Assembly: GCF_035440685.1 (NCBI RefSeq)
Contig: NZ_DAORMW010000010.1
Direction: 5' to 3' (one strand)
DNA from: Accumulibacter appositus
GTDB lineage: Bacteria; Pseudomonadota; Gammaproteobacteria; Burkholderiales; Rhodocyclaceae
DNA length: 64,000 nt
Both the position numbers and the translations under genes were made by a program. Of this stretch, positions 28,838 through 41,600 are shown one piece after another; position 1 is the stretch's first letter; each line of letters starts with the position of its first letter. The notes below the pieces were generated by a model. It ran no database searches and was not told where the DNA came from. It saw only the letters and a list, made by a program, of their open reading frames with translations.

Positions 28838-29398
28838 TCACGTTCGCCGACGGCGAAGAACCCCGAGGGTCAGAAGCGCCATACCGACCAGCATCGACGA
28901 AATGGGTTCGGGAACAGATCCTCCCATTACGTTGACCCTTCCTGCCGTTCTGGGAATGGCGTAGTCGGAAAACGGCTTGGCCTCAAAGACCAGCTCGGAA
29001 TCAGCCAGTGGCGCATCAGGCTTGATTAGGAAATCGACGTCCACCAGGGTGCCCGCCACCCCATCGACCGGCAGGCCAAGGTTGATTGCCAGACTCAAGT
29101 CCACCTGCAACAGGCTACCGCCAGCCGACACCGGATTTCCCGCAGCCAGAGAGAAACCGCTCGTCGCGGAGCCTGGCGAAGCGCTGAAATCGCTGAAAAC
29201 AGCGGAGTCGAAGGTGAGCCAGAAATCTGCCGCTTCCAGGTTGCTCACGGCGCTGTCGAACAAGGAGATGGTGATCGGCTGGCCACGCTGACCGCTCGTC
29301 GGTGTACTGATTATTGAAAACGGCGCGGCGCCAGCCGGAATCGCCGCCAGGACGAAAGCGCACATCGCTAGTGCACGCGCAGAAGCACCGATCTTCAT
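28838..29398 (-). CDS. PEP-CTERM protein with cohesin-like domain
   Basis: Exported protein of 186 residues. It has a signal peptide (MKIGASARALAMCAFVLAAIPAGA), then a beta-sandwich of cohesin type (GQPITISLFDSAVSNLEAADFWLTFDSAVFSDFSASPG; LSLAINLGLPVDGVAGTLVDVDFLIKPDAPLADSELVFE), and ends with a PEP-CTERM tag: VPEP, a hydrophobic helix and a RRRR cluster. That tag is recognised by an exosortase (EpsH/XrtA type) which cuts and anchors the protein during export; no exosortase gene is in the window. AAGGAG precedes the ATG. The neighbouring giant gene also contains cohesin-like modules, which makes a shared surface role plausible but unproven. Confidence 0.88.
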   Translation of the reverse strand: MKIGASARALAMCAFVLAAIPAGAAPFSIISTPTSGQRGQPITISLFDSAVSNLEAADFWLTFDSAVFSDFSASPGSATSGFSLAAGNPVSAGGSLLQVDLSLAINLGLPVDGVAGTLVDVDFLIKPDAPLADSELVFEAKPFSDYAIPRTAGRVNVMGGSVPEPISSMLVGMALLTLGVLRRRRT

Positions 29399-29669
29399 CG
29401 AATCTCCTTCAAATCAGGGTTGAACAACAGGCGATCGTTTTTGCACTCCGGGCGTGCTGCGAAATTGGTCATCGAGCAGTAATCGCTGGCAGGCGCAGAA
29501 ACAGCTTGCAGCAGGTCGCAACCGGCCCTGGAACCAGGGCCAGAAGCTACCCGGACGGCAATCGGTACTCGCACTCGTGTCCGATCCCGGCCCCTTTGCC
29601 TTGACGAGCACGCTACAGCCGACCCTGCCGAACGCGCCGAACGTCAGCAATCCACGCGGCGCGAGCAGC
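29399..29669. other. intergenic gap after the giant gene, with a perfect stem-loop
   Basis: No supported gene. It contains the inverted repeat GGCCCTGG-AA-CCAGGGCC (29524-29541), a strong hairpin without a following T-tract. It may be a weak terminator or processing site between the giant gene and the PEP-CTERM gene, both transcribed leftward. The 94-residue reading frame crossing this gap overlaps the giant gene and lacks any protein-like features. Confidence 0.4.
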
Positions 29670-32600
29670 CTACGCACGCGCCCCTCCACTCGCAGCACTC
29701 ACCGCCGTCGACACCGGAATGGTCACCTTCAGCGCCGCATTCGGTGAAGCCTTGCGCGCCTGGCCGACGTTGCCGAGATAGTCTTTCAGCCACGGCTTGC
29801 TCTTGCCATCGGCGACCAGGGCGTCGCTGACCGCTGTCGGCAGCGAGAAACTCGCGGACAAGTCGATGACCGGCGCAGCCCAGGGGCTGTCACTCGAAGC
29901 GGGCGCGACCTGGCGCCCGCCGTCAAACGTCTGCAGCTGCGTCTGCACTTGCGTCTGCAGGAGTGGGGTCTGCGGCCGCGCGTCGCTCGCCGCTGCGGCA
30001 ACGGCTGACGTCGCGACGGCTTGCGCGGCGCTGGGTTCGGCCACAGCCGCCTCTGTCCTTCCAGCGATCGTGATCCGGCCGTCGGTCTCGTCGGCGCCGA
30101 CCTGCGGTACCGCGTTCAGCGTCAGATGCCCGTCGTTCAGCCTGGCGTACTGCAGATCGATGGGGCTGACGCCGGGCAGCGCGTCGGCCTTGATGCGCAG
30201 GTCGATGTCCAGCAAGCTGCCGCTGCCCTCCTCCAGCGCCTCGAGGCGGGTCATGTCGACGACGATCCGACCGGGTTCCTGGCCGGTGATGAACCAGCTA
30301 AAGTCGCCGCTGACCGAGCCGCGGCGTACGGTGACGACTTCGAAGCGGGCGGCGTCGTAGCCGATTCGCAGCTGCACCGATTCGAGGCCGGCAGTGCTGT
30401 CGATCCTGACCGGAAAGGTGACCAGTTCGCCGGGATCGGCGATGGCGTCGATGGGGATGTCGACGCGCGGGTCGGGGCCGGCGAAGCTCAGCGGTCCGAT
30501 GCCATCGGGGATCGGCGGAATCTCGAGTCGGTCGATGCTGCTCGCACCGGTCAGGTAGCTGACTTCCTGCAGGACGCGGCTGGCGTCGAGCGAGGTCAGC
30601 GTGCCGCTGCCGTTGATGTCGGCGATGAGCAGCGGGTCGACGTTGGGGTAGGCCTCGAAGCCGGGGTCGAGCTTGACCAGCACGCGCTGGATCTTCTGTC
30701 CGTCCCAGCTGCTGTAAGCACCATCGCCGCTGGTATCGCCGAAGTAGCCGACGAGTTGCAGGGCGTCGTCGGCGATGCCGCCGAGAGGCAGAATACCGCC
30801 GTCGATGCTTTCCACGGTCAGATCGAGGATCTGCTTGGCCCCATAGGGAGCGCTGACCGGGACCCTGGCAAGCAGGTCCACCAGGCGTGTGCTGCCGGAA
30901 CCGAGCGTGGTCGGACTTGGCAAGATGACGGTGATGCGGGCGCGCTGACCACCGTTGTCGCGTGCGGCGCTCTCGAAGCGGACTTCGCTGCCTGCCGGCA
31001 GGCCTGATGCGGCCCGGGCGCCGCTGATCTCGAGCAGATTGGGGTCGTAGTCGACGGTGAATACCAGGCTGCGCATGCCACCGCCGTTACTGAAGGTGAC
31101 CGGCAGCAGCTGGCCGGTGGCGGGCACATCGACCGCCTGGCCGGGCCCGCGCATGAAGTCGGGCAGGCTGAGGATGCCGGCACCGGTGGAAAGGATGTCG
31201 AAGCGGGTCAGGTAGTCGTCACCCGGCGTGCCGTCGCCGTTGCCGTCGAGGGCGCTGAACTCGTCGTGGAAGGCCAAGGAGCCGCTGGCGAGTTGGACGC
31301 TGTAGCGGTCGAAGGGCAGGATGCCGCCACTGCGGATGAAGCTGAAGCCGTGTCCAGCGGCGTCGAAGAGCAGCGAGCCACTGACCGGGCCGACGAGATC
31401 GCCGATCAGTTGTACGTCGGGGACACCATCGTCGGCGCGGTTGAGGTCGATGCTGCGGGTGTCGAAAGCGTGGTCGAAGCGGACCTTGAAGCCGCTGGCG
31501 GTAGAGGTGAAGCTTTCGACGCTCAGCAGGTCGGGGCTGACGGTGACAGAGAGCGGTGCGGCGGCGTAGCGGCCGTCTTCGTCGCTGGCCGAGGCTTCGA
31601 TGGTGAAGCGACCGCCGGCGCGTGAATAGTGATGGCTGGCCTGGGTGGCGGTACCGGGCAAGCTCTCCGTCTCGCCATCACCCCAGTTCACGAACCAGCT
31701 GGTGATGGTGTCCTGGCCGGGATCGCTGGCGGCGAGGTCGATGATGTAGGGCAAGTCCTCGGGGGCTGTGGCGGCGCCGGTGACGCTCAGGGTCGGGGCG
31801 ACGTTGGCGACGCCGACGGTGAAGCGGCGCTCGGCGACACCTTGCCCGTCCGAGACCTGGACCGTGAAGGAATGGCTGGCGTCGCCGTCGAGGGCGGTGA
31901 AGCTGAACAGGCCGCTGGCGTCGAGCACGCCACCGGCGCCGATTACGTTATAGCTGAGATCGTCGCCGTCGATGTCTGCCGCGGCGAGCTGGATGGACAG
32001 GCTCTGGCCTTCGTCGAGCCGCTGATCGGCGATCTCGGCGAGCGTCGGGACGTCGTTCACGGGGTTAATGGTGATGCTGACGCTGCCGACGTCCTGACCC
32101 CCGTTGCCGTCGCTGACCGTATACTCGAAGTGATCCGCGCCGAAGTAGTCGGCGGCCGGCGTGTAGGTGATGCGGCCGTCGGTGTTCAGCACGGCGCTGC
32201 CGTGCTGCGGCGTGCTCACGGCGATGACCGATAGCGGGTCCTGGTCGGCGTCGGTGTCGTTGCTCAGGACGGCGATGGTGACCGGGGTGTCTTCGTCGGT
32301 GTCGACGGAATCGGCAACGGCCACCGGCGGATGGCGGGTTTCGAAAACGAGCAGCCGGACCTGTGCGGGAGCCGATTGCAGCTGGCCGTCGCTGGCGCGG
32401 TAGGTGAAGCCGTCTTCTCCGCTGAAGCCGGAGCTCGGCGTGTAGAGGAAGCTGCCGTCGGGCTGCGTGAGCAGGTCGCCATGCGCGGGCGAGGACAGCA
32501 GTTCGACGCTGAGGGCGTCGCCATCGGCGTCGCTGTCGTTGCTGCGCACGTCGAAGCTGACGGAGCTGCCCGCTGCGACCTGCAGATTATCGTCGTGCGC

Positions 32601-35600
32601 CTGTGGCGCATCGTTGACCGCTGCGATGGTGATCTCGACCTGAGCCGGTACGGTCGTCACGCCGTCGCTGACGGTGTAGAGGAAGCTGTCGCTGCCGGAG
32701 AAGTTGGCGTCGGGCTGGTAGTCGAAGCGGCCGTCGACAGTGAGCGTCAGTTGGCCGTGGCTCGGTGGCTGGTCGATGGCGAAGCTGAGTTGGTCGCCAT
32801 CGACGTCGGTGGCGACGAGCTGCGCGGAAAGCGGCTCGTCTTCCTGCGTGTTGAACTGCTGCGGGAGGACGATCGGGGCGTCGTCGACGGGCGTGATGGA
32901 GACGGACACGAAAGCGGTAGCGGTACGGCCTTTGCCGTCGCGCAGGGTGTAGCTAAAGCCGTCGGCGCCGTGGTAGTTCTCTGCCGGGGCGTAGCGTAAC
33001 GAAGCGCCTTCGATGGCTACCGTGCCGTGCGCGGCTGCGCTGACCGAATCGATCTGTAGGCCGACGCCATCGACGTCGCTGTCGTTGGCGAGCACGTCGA
33101 TCAGTGTTGGCTGGTCTTCGTCGGTGGTCACCTGATCGTCCCGGGCAAGCGGTGGGTCATCGACGGGTAGAACGTCGATCGTTACGGTGGCGGTGCTGCT
33201 GTACTGGTTGTCGCTGACGGTGTAGGTGAAGCTGTCGCGGCCGAAGAAGTTGGCCACGGGGGTGTAGCGGATGGCGCCGCTTTCGATAACGGCACTGCCG
33301 TGCTCAGGCGAGGAGACGGCCGTCAGGTCTAGCGCGTCGCCATCGGGGTCGTCGTCGTTGCTACGCACCTGAATGAGGACAAAGCTGTCTTCGGCGACTT
33401 CGGCGAAATCGTCGAGGGCCTGCGGCGGGTCGTTGACCGGGGTGATGGTGATGCTGACGCTGCCGACATCCTGGCCGCCGCGACCATCGCTGAGTGAGTA
33501 CTCGAAGCTGTCGGCACCGAAGAAGTCGGCGAACGGGCTGTAGCTGATGCTGCCGTTCGGGTTGAGGACGGCATTGCCGTGCCGCGGGGTGGTGATGGAG
33601 AGGATCGATAGCGGATCGTTGTCGGGGTCCCTGTCGTTGCCGAGCACATCGACCGTGACCGGCGTGTCTTCGTTGGTGTCAACGGAATCCGCGACTGCCA
33701 CCGGAGAATGGTTGACTGCGGCAACGACCAGGCGAACGGTCGCCGGTTCAGATTGCAGCAGGCCGTCGCTGACGCGGTAGGTGAAGCTGTCTTCGCCGCT
33801 GAAGTCTGCCGCCGGCGTGTAGCTGAAGCTGCCGTCGGCTTGCGCCAGCAACTGGCCGTTGGCCGGATTCGTCAGCACGACGACGGTCAGGGGGTCGCCA
33901 TCGGGGTCGCTGTCGTTTTGCCGCACATCGAAACTTGCGCTGCCGCCCTGGATGAGCTGGACGATATCGTCTTGCGCCTGCGGGGCGGCGTTGACGGCTG
34001 CGACGGTGATGTCGACCTGCGCCGGCACGGTCGTGAGGCCATCGCTGACGGTGAAGAGGAAGCGGTCGCTGCCGGAGAAGTTAGCTTCGGGCTGGTAGTC
34101 GAAGCGGCCGTCGGTCGTGAGCGTCAGTTGGCCGTGGCCCGGTGACTGATCGATGGCGAAGCTGAGTTGGTCGCTGTCGACGTCGGTGGCAACAAGCTGA
34201 GCAGACAGCGGCTGGCCTTCCCGGGTGTTGAACTGTTGCGGAAGAATAATCGGGGCGTCGTTGACGGGGGTGATCGTGACCGATACAGAGGCGGTGGCGG
34301 TTCGGCCCTTGCCGTCGCGCAGGGTGTAGTTGAAGCTGTCGGCGCCGTGGTAGTCGGCCTCCGGCAGGTAACGCACGGCGGCGCCTTCAATGGCCACGGT
34401 ACCGTGAGCAGCGCCGGTAAGCGAGTCGATCGTCAGACCGACCGCGTCGAGATCGCTATCGTTGGCGAGCACGGCAATCAGCACCGACTGATCTTCCTCG
34501 GTCGTCGACGAATCGTCGTGAGCCACCGGCTGGTCATCGACCGGCAACACGTCGATCGTCACCGTCGCCGTGCTGCTGTCCTTGTTGTCACTGACCGTGT
34601 AGGTGAAGCTGTCGCCGCCGAAGAAGTTGGCCGCCGGGGTGTAGCGCACGCGACCGTTGTCGATGAGCGCCGTGCCGTGCGCCGGCGTCGAGACAGAGAC
34701 CAAGCGCAGCGGATCGCCTTCGATATCGCTGTCGTTGGCGAGCACGTCGATCAGCACCGAGCTGTCCTCATCGACTTCGGCGCCGTCCGCGTTCGCGGTC
34801 GGCCGGTCGTTCACCGAGTTGACTCTTACAGCCACCGCAGCCGTCGCGGTTTCCTGGCCATCGCTGATCGTGTAGGTGAAGCCGTCGGCGCCGAAGAAAT
34901 TGGCCTCCGGCGTGTAGCGGATGCGGCCGCTGTCGATCGTCGCCGTGCCGTGTCCGGGAAGCGAAACCGCGGTGATCGTCAGCGGATCGCCGTCGGGGTC
35001 GCGGTCGTTGGCACGCACGTCGATCAGCACGGAGCCGTCCTCGGCCAGTTCGGCCGTATCGTCCACCGCCTGCGGCGGGTCGTTGACCGCCAAGACGGCG
35101 ATATCCACACGGCCGTCACTGCTCAGCAGGCCGTCACTCACCGCGACCGTGAAGCTGTCGCTGCCGGAGTAGAACGGATTCGGCACATAGAGGAAACGCC
35201 CGTCGAAGTCGAGCATGACCGAGCCATGGCCCGGCCCCTGCAGGAGGGTGAAGCCGAGCGCATCGCCCTCGGCGTCGTTGGCAACGAAGCGCGTCGCCAG
35301 ACTGCTGTTCTCCTCGACCTGGAAGGTCTGCAACTCAAGGCGCGGCGCAGTGTTGATCGGCAGGATCTCGACGCGCACCTCGGCCTTCGCCTGCACGCCC
35401 GAGGAATCGGCCATCACGTAGCTGAAGCTGTCCTGGCCGACGTAACCGCTAACCGGCACATAGCGCAGGCGTCCGTCGGCGAGTATCTCGACCGTCCCGT
35501 GTTCCGGCGTTCCCGGGGTGACCACCGCCAGGCTGTCACCGTCGATATCCTGATCGTTGGCGAGAACGTCGATGTCGATGGTCTCGTTCTTGTTGATTGT

Positions 35601-38600
35601 GCGCGTGTCGTCGAAAGCCTGCGGCGGATCATTGAGCGGCCGCACCAGCAGATGCACCAGCGCCCGTACCGACTTGAGTCGGCCGTCGCTGGCCACATAG
35701 GCAAAGACATCCTCACCGTTGAAGTTCGCGACCGGACGGTAAGAGAACGACCCGTCCGCCGCAAAGACCAAGTCGCCGTGCGCGACGCCCGAGACCAGTT
35801 CGAAGCTGATCGGATCGCCTTCCTCGTCGGAGTCGTTGTCACCGACATTGGTCGTCACCGAGCCATCCTCGTCGAGCTCGACGCGATCACCCTGCGCCAC
35901 CGGCGCATCATTCACCGGCGTGATGCTCAACTCGGCCAAACCGACCGCCTCACCGGCGGCATTGCCGACCGCAAAGCTGAAACTGTCGGCGCCGCCGAAA
36001 CCGGGGCTCGGCAGGTACTCGAAGACGCCATCGTTAGCGAGCGTCAGTTGCCCGTGCGCCGGCGCCTGGACGATGCTGAAGCTCAGTGCGGCGCCATCGG
36101 GGTTGGTCACCGTCAGGCGCTCGGAGAGAGTCACATCCTCCAGCGACGTGAAGCGCTGCGTGCTGGTCGTCGGCGCGTCCAGCACCGGCGTCACCTGCAC
36201 CGTGACGGTGCCCACCGCGCGGACGCCCGAGGGGTCGGCGACGGTGTAGGTGAAACTGTCGCTGCCGAAGTAGTCGGCGCGCGGCGTGTAGCGGACACGT
36301 CCGTCGGCAAGCGCCTGAGCACGACCGTTCTGCGGCGTTCCGACGGCCACCAGCGTCAGGGTATCGCCGTCGGGGTCGCTGTCGTTGGCGAGAACGTCGA
36401 TTTCCAGCGTGCTGTCCTCAGCCAGCGTAGCGCTGTCGTTGACCACGATCGGCGCATAGTTCACGGCCTGCACGTCGAGCCGCACCGTCGCCTCGGCGGA
36501 TAGCAGCTGCCCGTCGCTGAGGCGGTAGCCAAAGCTGTCCGGACCGTTGTAGTTGGCCTCGGGCCGATACTCGAAGCTGCCGTCCGCCTGCAGGGTGAGC
36601 TCGCCGTGCGCCGGAGTAGACAGCAGTTCGACCGTCAGCGGATCGTTGTCGGGGTCGCTGTCGTTGGCCAGCACGTCGAAGCGGGTGGTGCTGTTCTCAT
36701 CGACCTGGATGCTGTCATCTGCGGCCAGCGGCGCGTGGTTGACGCCACTGACGCGAATCTCGGCACGACCAGCCGTCACGTCCTGGCCGTCACCGACCTT
36801 GAACGTGAAGCTGTCGTCGCCGACAAAGCCCGTTACCGGGGTAAAGCGGAAGCTGCCGTCGCTACCGAGCTGCAACGTTCCGTGCGCGGCGGTCTGGTCG
36901 AGAGTGAACGTCAGCGGATCGCCATCGACGTCTGCCGCGACGATCGTGGCGAGGAGCGTCTCGTCCTCCTTGATGACGAACTCCTGCAGCGTCACGCTGG
37001 GCGCGTCATTGACCGCGGCCACCTGCAGGGTCACGGTTGCCACGGCAGACAACAGTGTTCCATCGCTCAGGCGATAGGTGAAGCTATCGTCGCCGAAGAA
37101 GTCTGCCCGCGGCTGATAGAGGAAGCTGCCGTCGCTCTGCAGCGTCAGCGTGCCGTTAACAGGGGTGCTGAGCTGTTCGACAATCAGCGGATCGCCGTCG
37201 GGGTCAAGGTCGTTGCTGCGTACGTCGAAACGGGCGCTGCCGTCCTCGTCAACTTGCACCACGTCGTTCAGCGCTCGCGGCGCGTCGGCGACCGGGGTGA
37301 TCGTCAGCACCACCTCGGCGCTGGCCTCACCGCCCTGCGCGTCGCTGACGCGATAGGTGAAGCGCTCGGCGCCGAAGTAATCGGCATTCGGCGTGTAGCG
37401 CAGCCGCCCGTCGGCCAGCACCGTCACCTTGCCGTGCGCCGGAGTGCTGGTCGAGGCGATGCTCAGCGCGTTGCCGTCAATGTCGCTATCGTTGGCGAGG
37501 ACGTCGAGATCGAGCATGCCGTCCTCGGCCAGCGTGCCGAAGTCGGCTAGCGCGACGGGTGCGTCGTTGACCGGCCGGACGACCAGGCGCACCGTCGCCG
37601 TATTCGACTGGAGGCTGCCGTCGCTCAGGCGGTAGGTGAAGCTGTCTTCGCCGTTGAAGTTCGCGGCGGGCTGGTAAATGAAGCTGCCGTCGGGCTGAGG
37701 GGTCAGGGTGCCTTGGGTCGGGCTCGATTGTAGCTCGACTGTTAGCGGGTCATCCTGGGCGTCGGTGTCGTTGGTGCGGACGTCGAACTGGACGATGGAG
37801 TCTTCGTCGACGGAGATCAGGTCGTTGCCCGCGACCGGTGCGGTGTCGGCAGACATCACGAAATGAACGTCATCAATGATCACCTCGCTGTCGGCGGCGC
37901 CGAAGCCTAGGAGGTCGAAGTACAGGAGTATCGGCTTGTCGGTCGCAATGCCGCTGAGATCGATGTCGACGGTGACGGCGCCATCCGGCAACAACGCCCC
38001 AGGTGGCAGACCATTCAGTAGCACCCGACTACCGGCACCCAGACGACCGTCGGCCTGAAGGTTGAACAAAGCGTCGCTGCCAGAGAGACCGGCGGTGCCG
38101 GCGATTGGCGCCAGCGTGCCGGCGTCGAGCAGGGCAACCTCGAAGGCATCTGGAGGGGAGTCTGCGCTCGCGCCCAGAGCGGCCGAGTGCAGGGTGAACT
38201 GCAGCGAGAGTGCGTCTCGAACCATGAACCGTTGGCTCACCCGGCTTCGTTGCGCACTCTCGTCAAGCAAGATCGGTTCACCATCCTCGTCGACTCCCGG
38301 CCCGGAAACACTCGACCCAAGACCAGCTACAACGGCAGATAGGGACCTATCGCTAACTAGTCCCGTCAAGCGCGTCGCTTCGGACACAAGAAGAGACTCA
38401 GCGGACTCGACGCTGAGGATTGCAGAGCAACCACCCGGATCATCCGCGCTTAGGCTTGCTCTCATTTCAAACGCCGTGCCTCGTGTTATTACCTGCCCCC
38501 CCCACTCCATAACCACGGCTGTCAATGTAGCTCGATCGGCCTCGGTCGGAAGGCGCCGGACACTTGGAGCCAGAGGTGTCTCCATGACGCTCCGTGGATT

Positions 38601-41600
38601 GGTTAGGACACTCGCATGATCCAGCCCCAACACATGCCCAATCTCGTGCGCCAACACCGTAACCAGATCCACCCGACCGTCCGCTTCGCCTCCAGCTAAC
38701 GCCACCCACTCACCCGTTTCTGCATTCCAGACAAACTCCTCATTATCGAGCGGCGTACGATCGACAAACCAACCGTAACCCGCACCATCGACGTCCAAGA
38801 CGATTTTTGCGCTATCCAGTTGAACAGAAGCAAGGCCGGACAACGGCAAGTCCTCAACTTGCCCAGCTATCCAGTCAACCTCGCCATAATTCTGAACGCC
38901 CCAAAACTCCGCTACTTGAAGCGTAAGCGCCTTTACTGCCTCATAACCCACCAATCTGAAATCATTTGACACATAATCTGGGCCATGTTCCGAGAGCGCC
39001 GCCGCATTCAGGCCAAGCCCCGTGGGAGGCTGAATGTTCACGTGGAAATGATTCCAATGCGACGGCACAGGCCTCGCTTTAATAGTGTCACTCCGAGTCC
39101 TGTCTAAGTACTGATTATTGACGACATACTTATCTCCTGCGATGTTTTCACCCAAGCGGTCGTTATCTCCGTCACCGATGTAGTCCAACACCTCTCGAAC
39201 TCGCTCAAGAGTGGGTTCACGCACCCCCCCCGAATATGTTCTTCCCCCGACAAACATGTTCTTCCAACCTGCTTCATTGACAGCGGCACGCCAAAACAGG
39301 TAAGCGTCCCGGACAATTACCGCCTCTTCATCTGTTAGGCCAGACTTCCGCAGGCCATTGCTTGGATCATCGTCGTCTTCGATATACCAATTGAGCCTCT
39401 TCAAGTGATTCTGCTCACCCAGCTTGTCACTATAAGAGGCATCCGGATGCAGCAACCGCGGCCGAATCATAATTGCATCCATAATCAAGATCCCATCGCC
39501 TTTTCCAGCCAATCCGGAAAGACGCACAAACAATTTACCCATATCCTCCTTCGTCAGTGCGACATCGCCGATCTTGACCCAAACGGCATGTGCGTTATCT
39601 GTTCTCTTTCCGCCCACCAGAAAATCATGCGCATCAGCATGCTTCTCAGAGCTTTTCTCGAAAGTAAAGGATTCGGTCTGCCGCGGCGAACTGAGGTCAT
39701 TACCCCCGAGCAACTCAAAATTTCCAGTGGCACCCCCAAATCCGACACTTCCCCAAGTTGCCCATACCTCCCATTCACCAGCGCCCAGCCCTTCAAACGC
39801 AAATTCTGCGACGTTATCAGCGTCGTGTCCCGCAGCACCACGCAACGTCTCCGAAAATCGCTTCTGATACTCCGTAGTTTTTAATGTTTTCCCCTTCTCA
39901 TCGGTAGTCATCAGGTTGTTCTGTTCGAGGGTATGCCAGCTACCTCTTTCGGTGTATGTAACATGAACAGCGTCTGCACCCGTTCCAGCGCCCATGGCCT
40001 TAACGCCCCCCACTTTGTCCGTAAACAACTCTGCGGCAAAGTAGACTCCGGTATTATCTTGTTGACTGTTTTGAATATCAATATCGATCTCGGTGCCGGT
40101 ATGGTGGGAACTATGCCCTCGAGTAAAGCCGCCTGGCTCACTCAACCCGTTGATAGCCTGAACCCCTTCCTTTCCATTCCAGCTTAACCCTTCATCCGAA
40201 ATTAGTGCATCTAGAGAACCACCCGGATCGTCGCTACTCAGAGCCTCTTCGATCACGCGCAAGGCCCAAGATGTCGCAAAAGCCTCGGTTGGATCGTCTA
40301 GTTTCCATCTGCCTCCCTTGAGTGATAATTGCGTTCCGTCCTGCCATCGCGGAGCGTTAGTAGCGCTTAAGGCCGCGAGCGTCTTGTCTTCTCCAGCCGC
40401 CCTAATAATCCCGCCCACCAAGTCTACATTACCTTCCATTGGAAGCCTTGGACCCTTCTCGTTCCCATCATTATCTATGAATCTAATTGGCTGAACACCG
40501 AGTGGGATACGTCCGGTGAAGAGGGCCCCTTGGAAGGTCTTGATCGCCGCACCGAGCTTACTATGCTTTACTACGGCGCCTATCGCATAATCGTATTCAG
40601 ACCTGGCGGCATCCACGCTGTTCGGCGAAAATCCGTCTGGATCAATCGCAGCAATTCGCGCTTCCGCCTGCGCCTCACAGATTGTGCTTTTATCCAGCGT
40701 GAAACCGCGGAAGCCAAGATAAGCCAAGCGCTGCTGAACCCTGAAAACATCGAGTGGGCGATTAGAACCTGGCACGGTAGTATTTCCGACGTCTCCTGTC
40801 AGATGGATATCGCTATATAATGATTGCTCATCTTTCTGCAACCGCTGTTCGTCTTGAATATTAATTGCCACGTCTACTGACCGCCATCGGTCGATCGGGA
40901 GCCCGAGGAATCTTGTGGTCGTCTTGACCGATATACGTACAGTTACCGTAGCGCCGCGATGGAGGCCTCCCCGAAGAATTAATTCGTCGTCAAGCTTTGG
41001 CACAAAATAGAGAACTCCTGTTTGTTCGAAACGTTCAGCGGCCAGTGTCGTCTGTTCGTCCGCTTCCTGTAAAGGAGACCTGCTGAAATCATCTAGGACG
41101 ACATACGGCACCTTGCCCACGGGGCTCGCGAAGTGCTGGTCGGTGCGATCGCGCAGGCTCTTGAGATCCACAGGTTGCTGCTGTAGATGCGCCCCGAACA
41201 TGCCGAGGTACTCGAAAACGTGCTCGGTTTTATTTACTGGGCTGCTTACTGTAAACTCCTTACTTGCAAGCAGATCGCGAAAGTCAATGGACAATACATC
41301 GCCGTACTTCCCGATAACCGAAACCTTTACTGCCTCCTCTTGCCCTTCAGCGTTTACGGGCATACCTCCGACATTTAGGGGCTCAACCTGTACCGCCGGA
41401 TGGACCTCCTCAATCGGCCGCTTCTGCATCTCATGGCGCTTGGTTGCGATTTCCAGCGGTGTCCCTGTCTCGAGCATGCGTCGAATTTCGGACACATCAA
41501 GAACTTTTACCTCCCGTGGGCTAAGCAGCCCCCCCGAGCCTCTGAAGTCTGCATAGAGAAGCTTCCCATCCGGCGACAATGCCATCCGATCGGCAAACCC

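Noticed and set aside
29414..29698. 94-codon minus-strand frame between the giant gene and the PEP-CTERM gene
   Set aside because: Overlaps the end of the giant gene, no signal or domain, and codon pattern not protein-like.
34167..36503. Long plus-strand reading frame of 778 codons opposite the tandem-95 array
   Set aside because: It mirrors the repeat period of the minus-strand gene, is rich in Arg/Asp/Gly in a repetitive antisense pattern and has no domain signature. It is a shadow caused by high GC and biased third positions.
32050..37845. Regular repeats considered as a CRISPR or satellite array
   Set aside because: Units of about 285 bp are coding, in frame and diverged; there are no short identical repeats with unique spacers.
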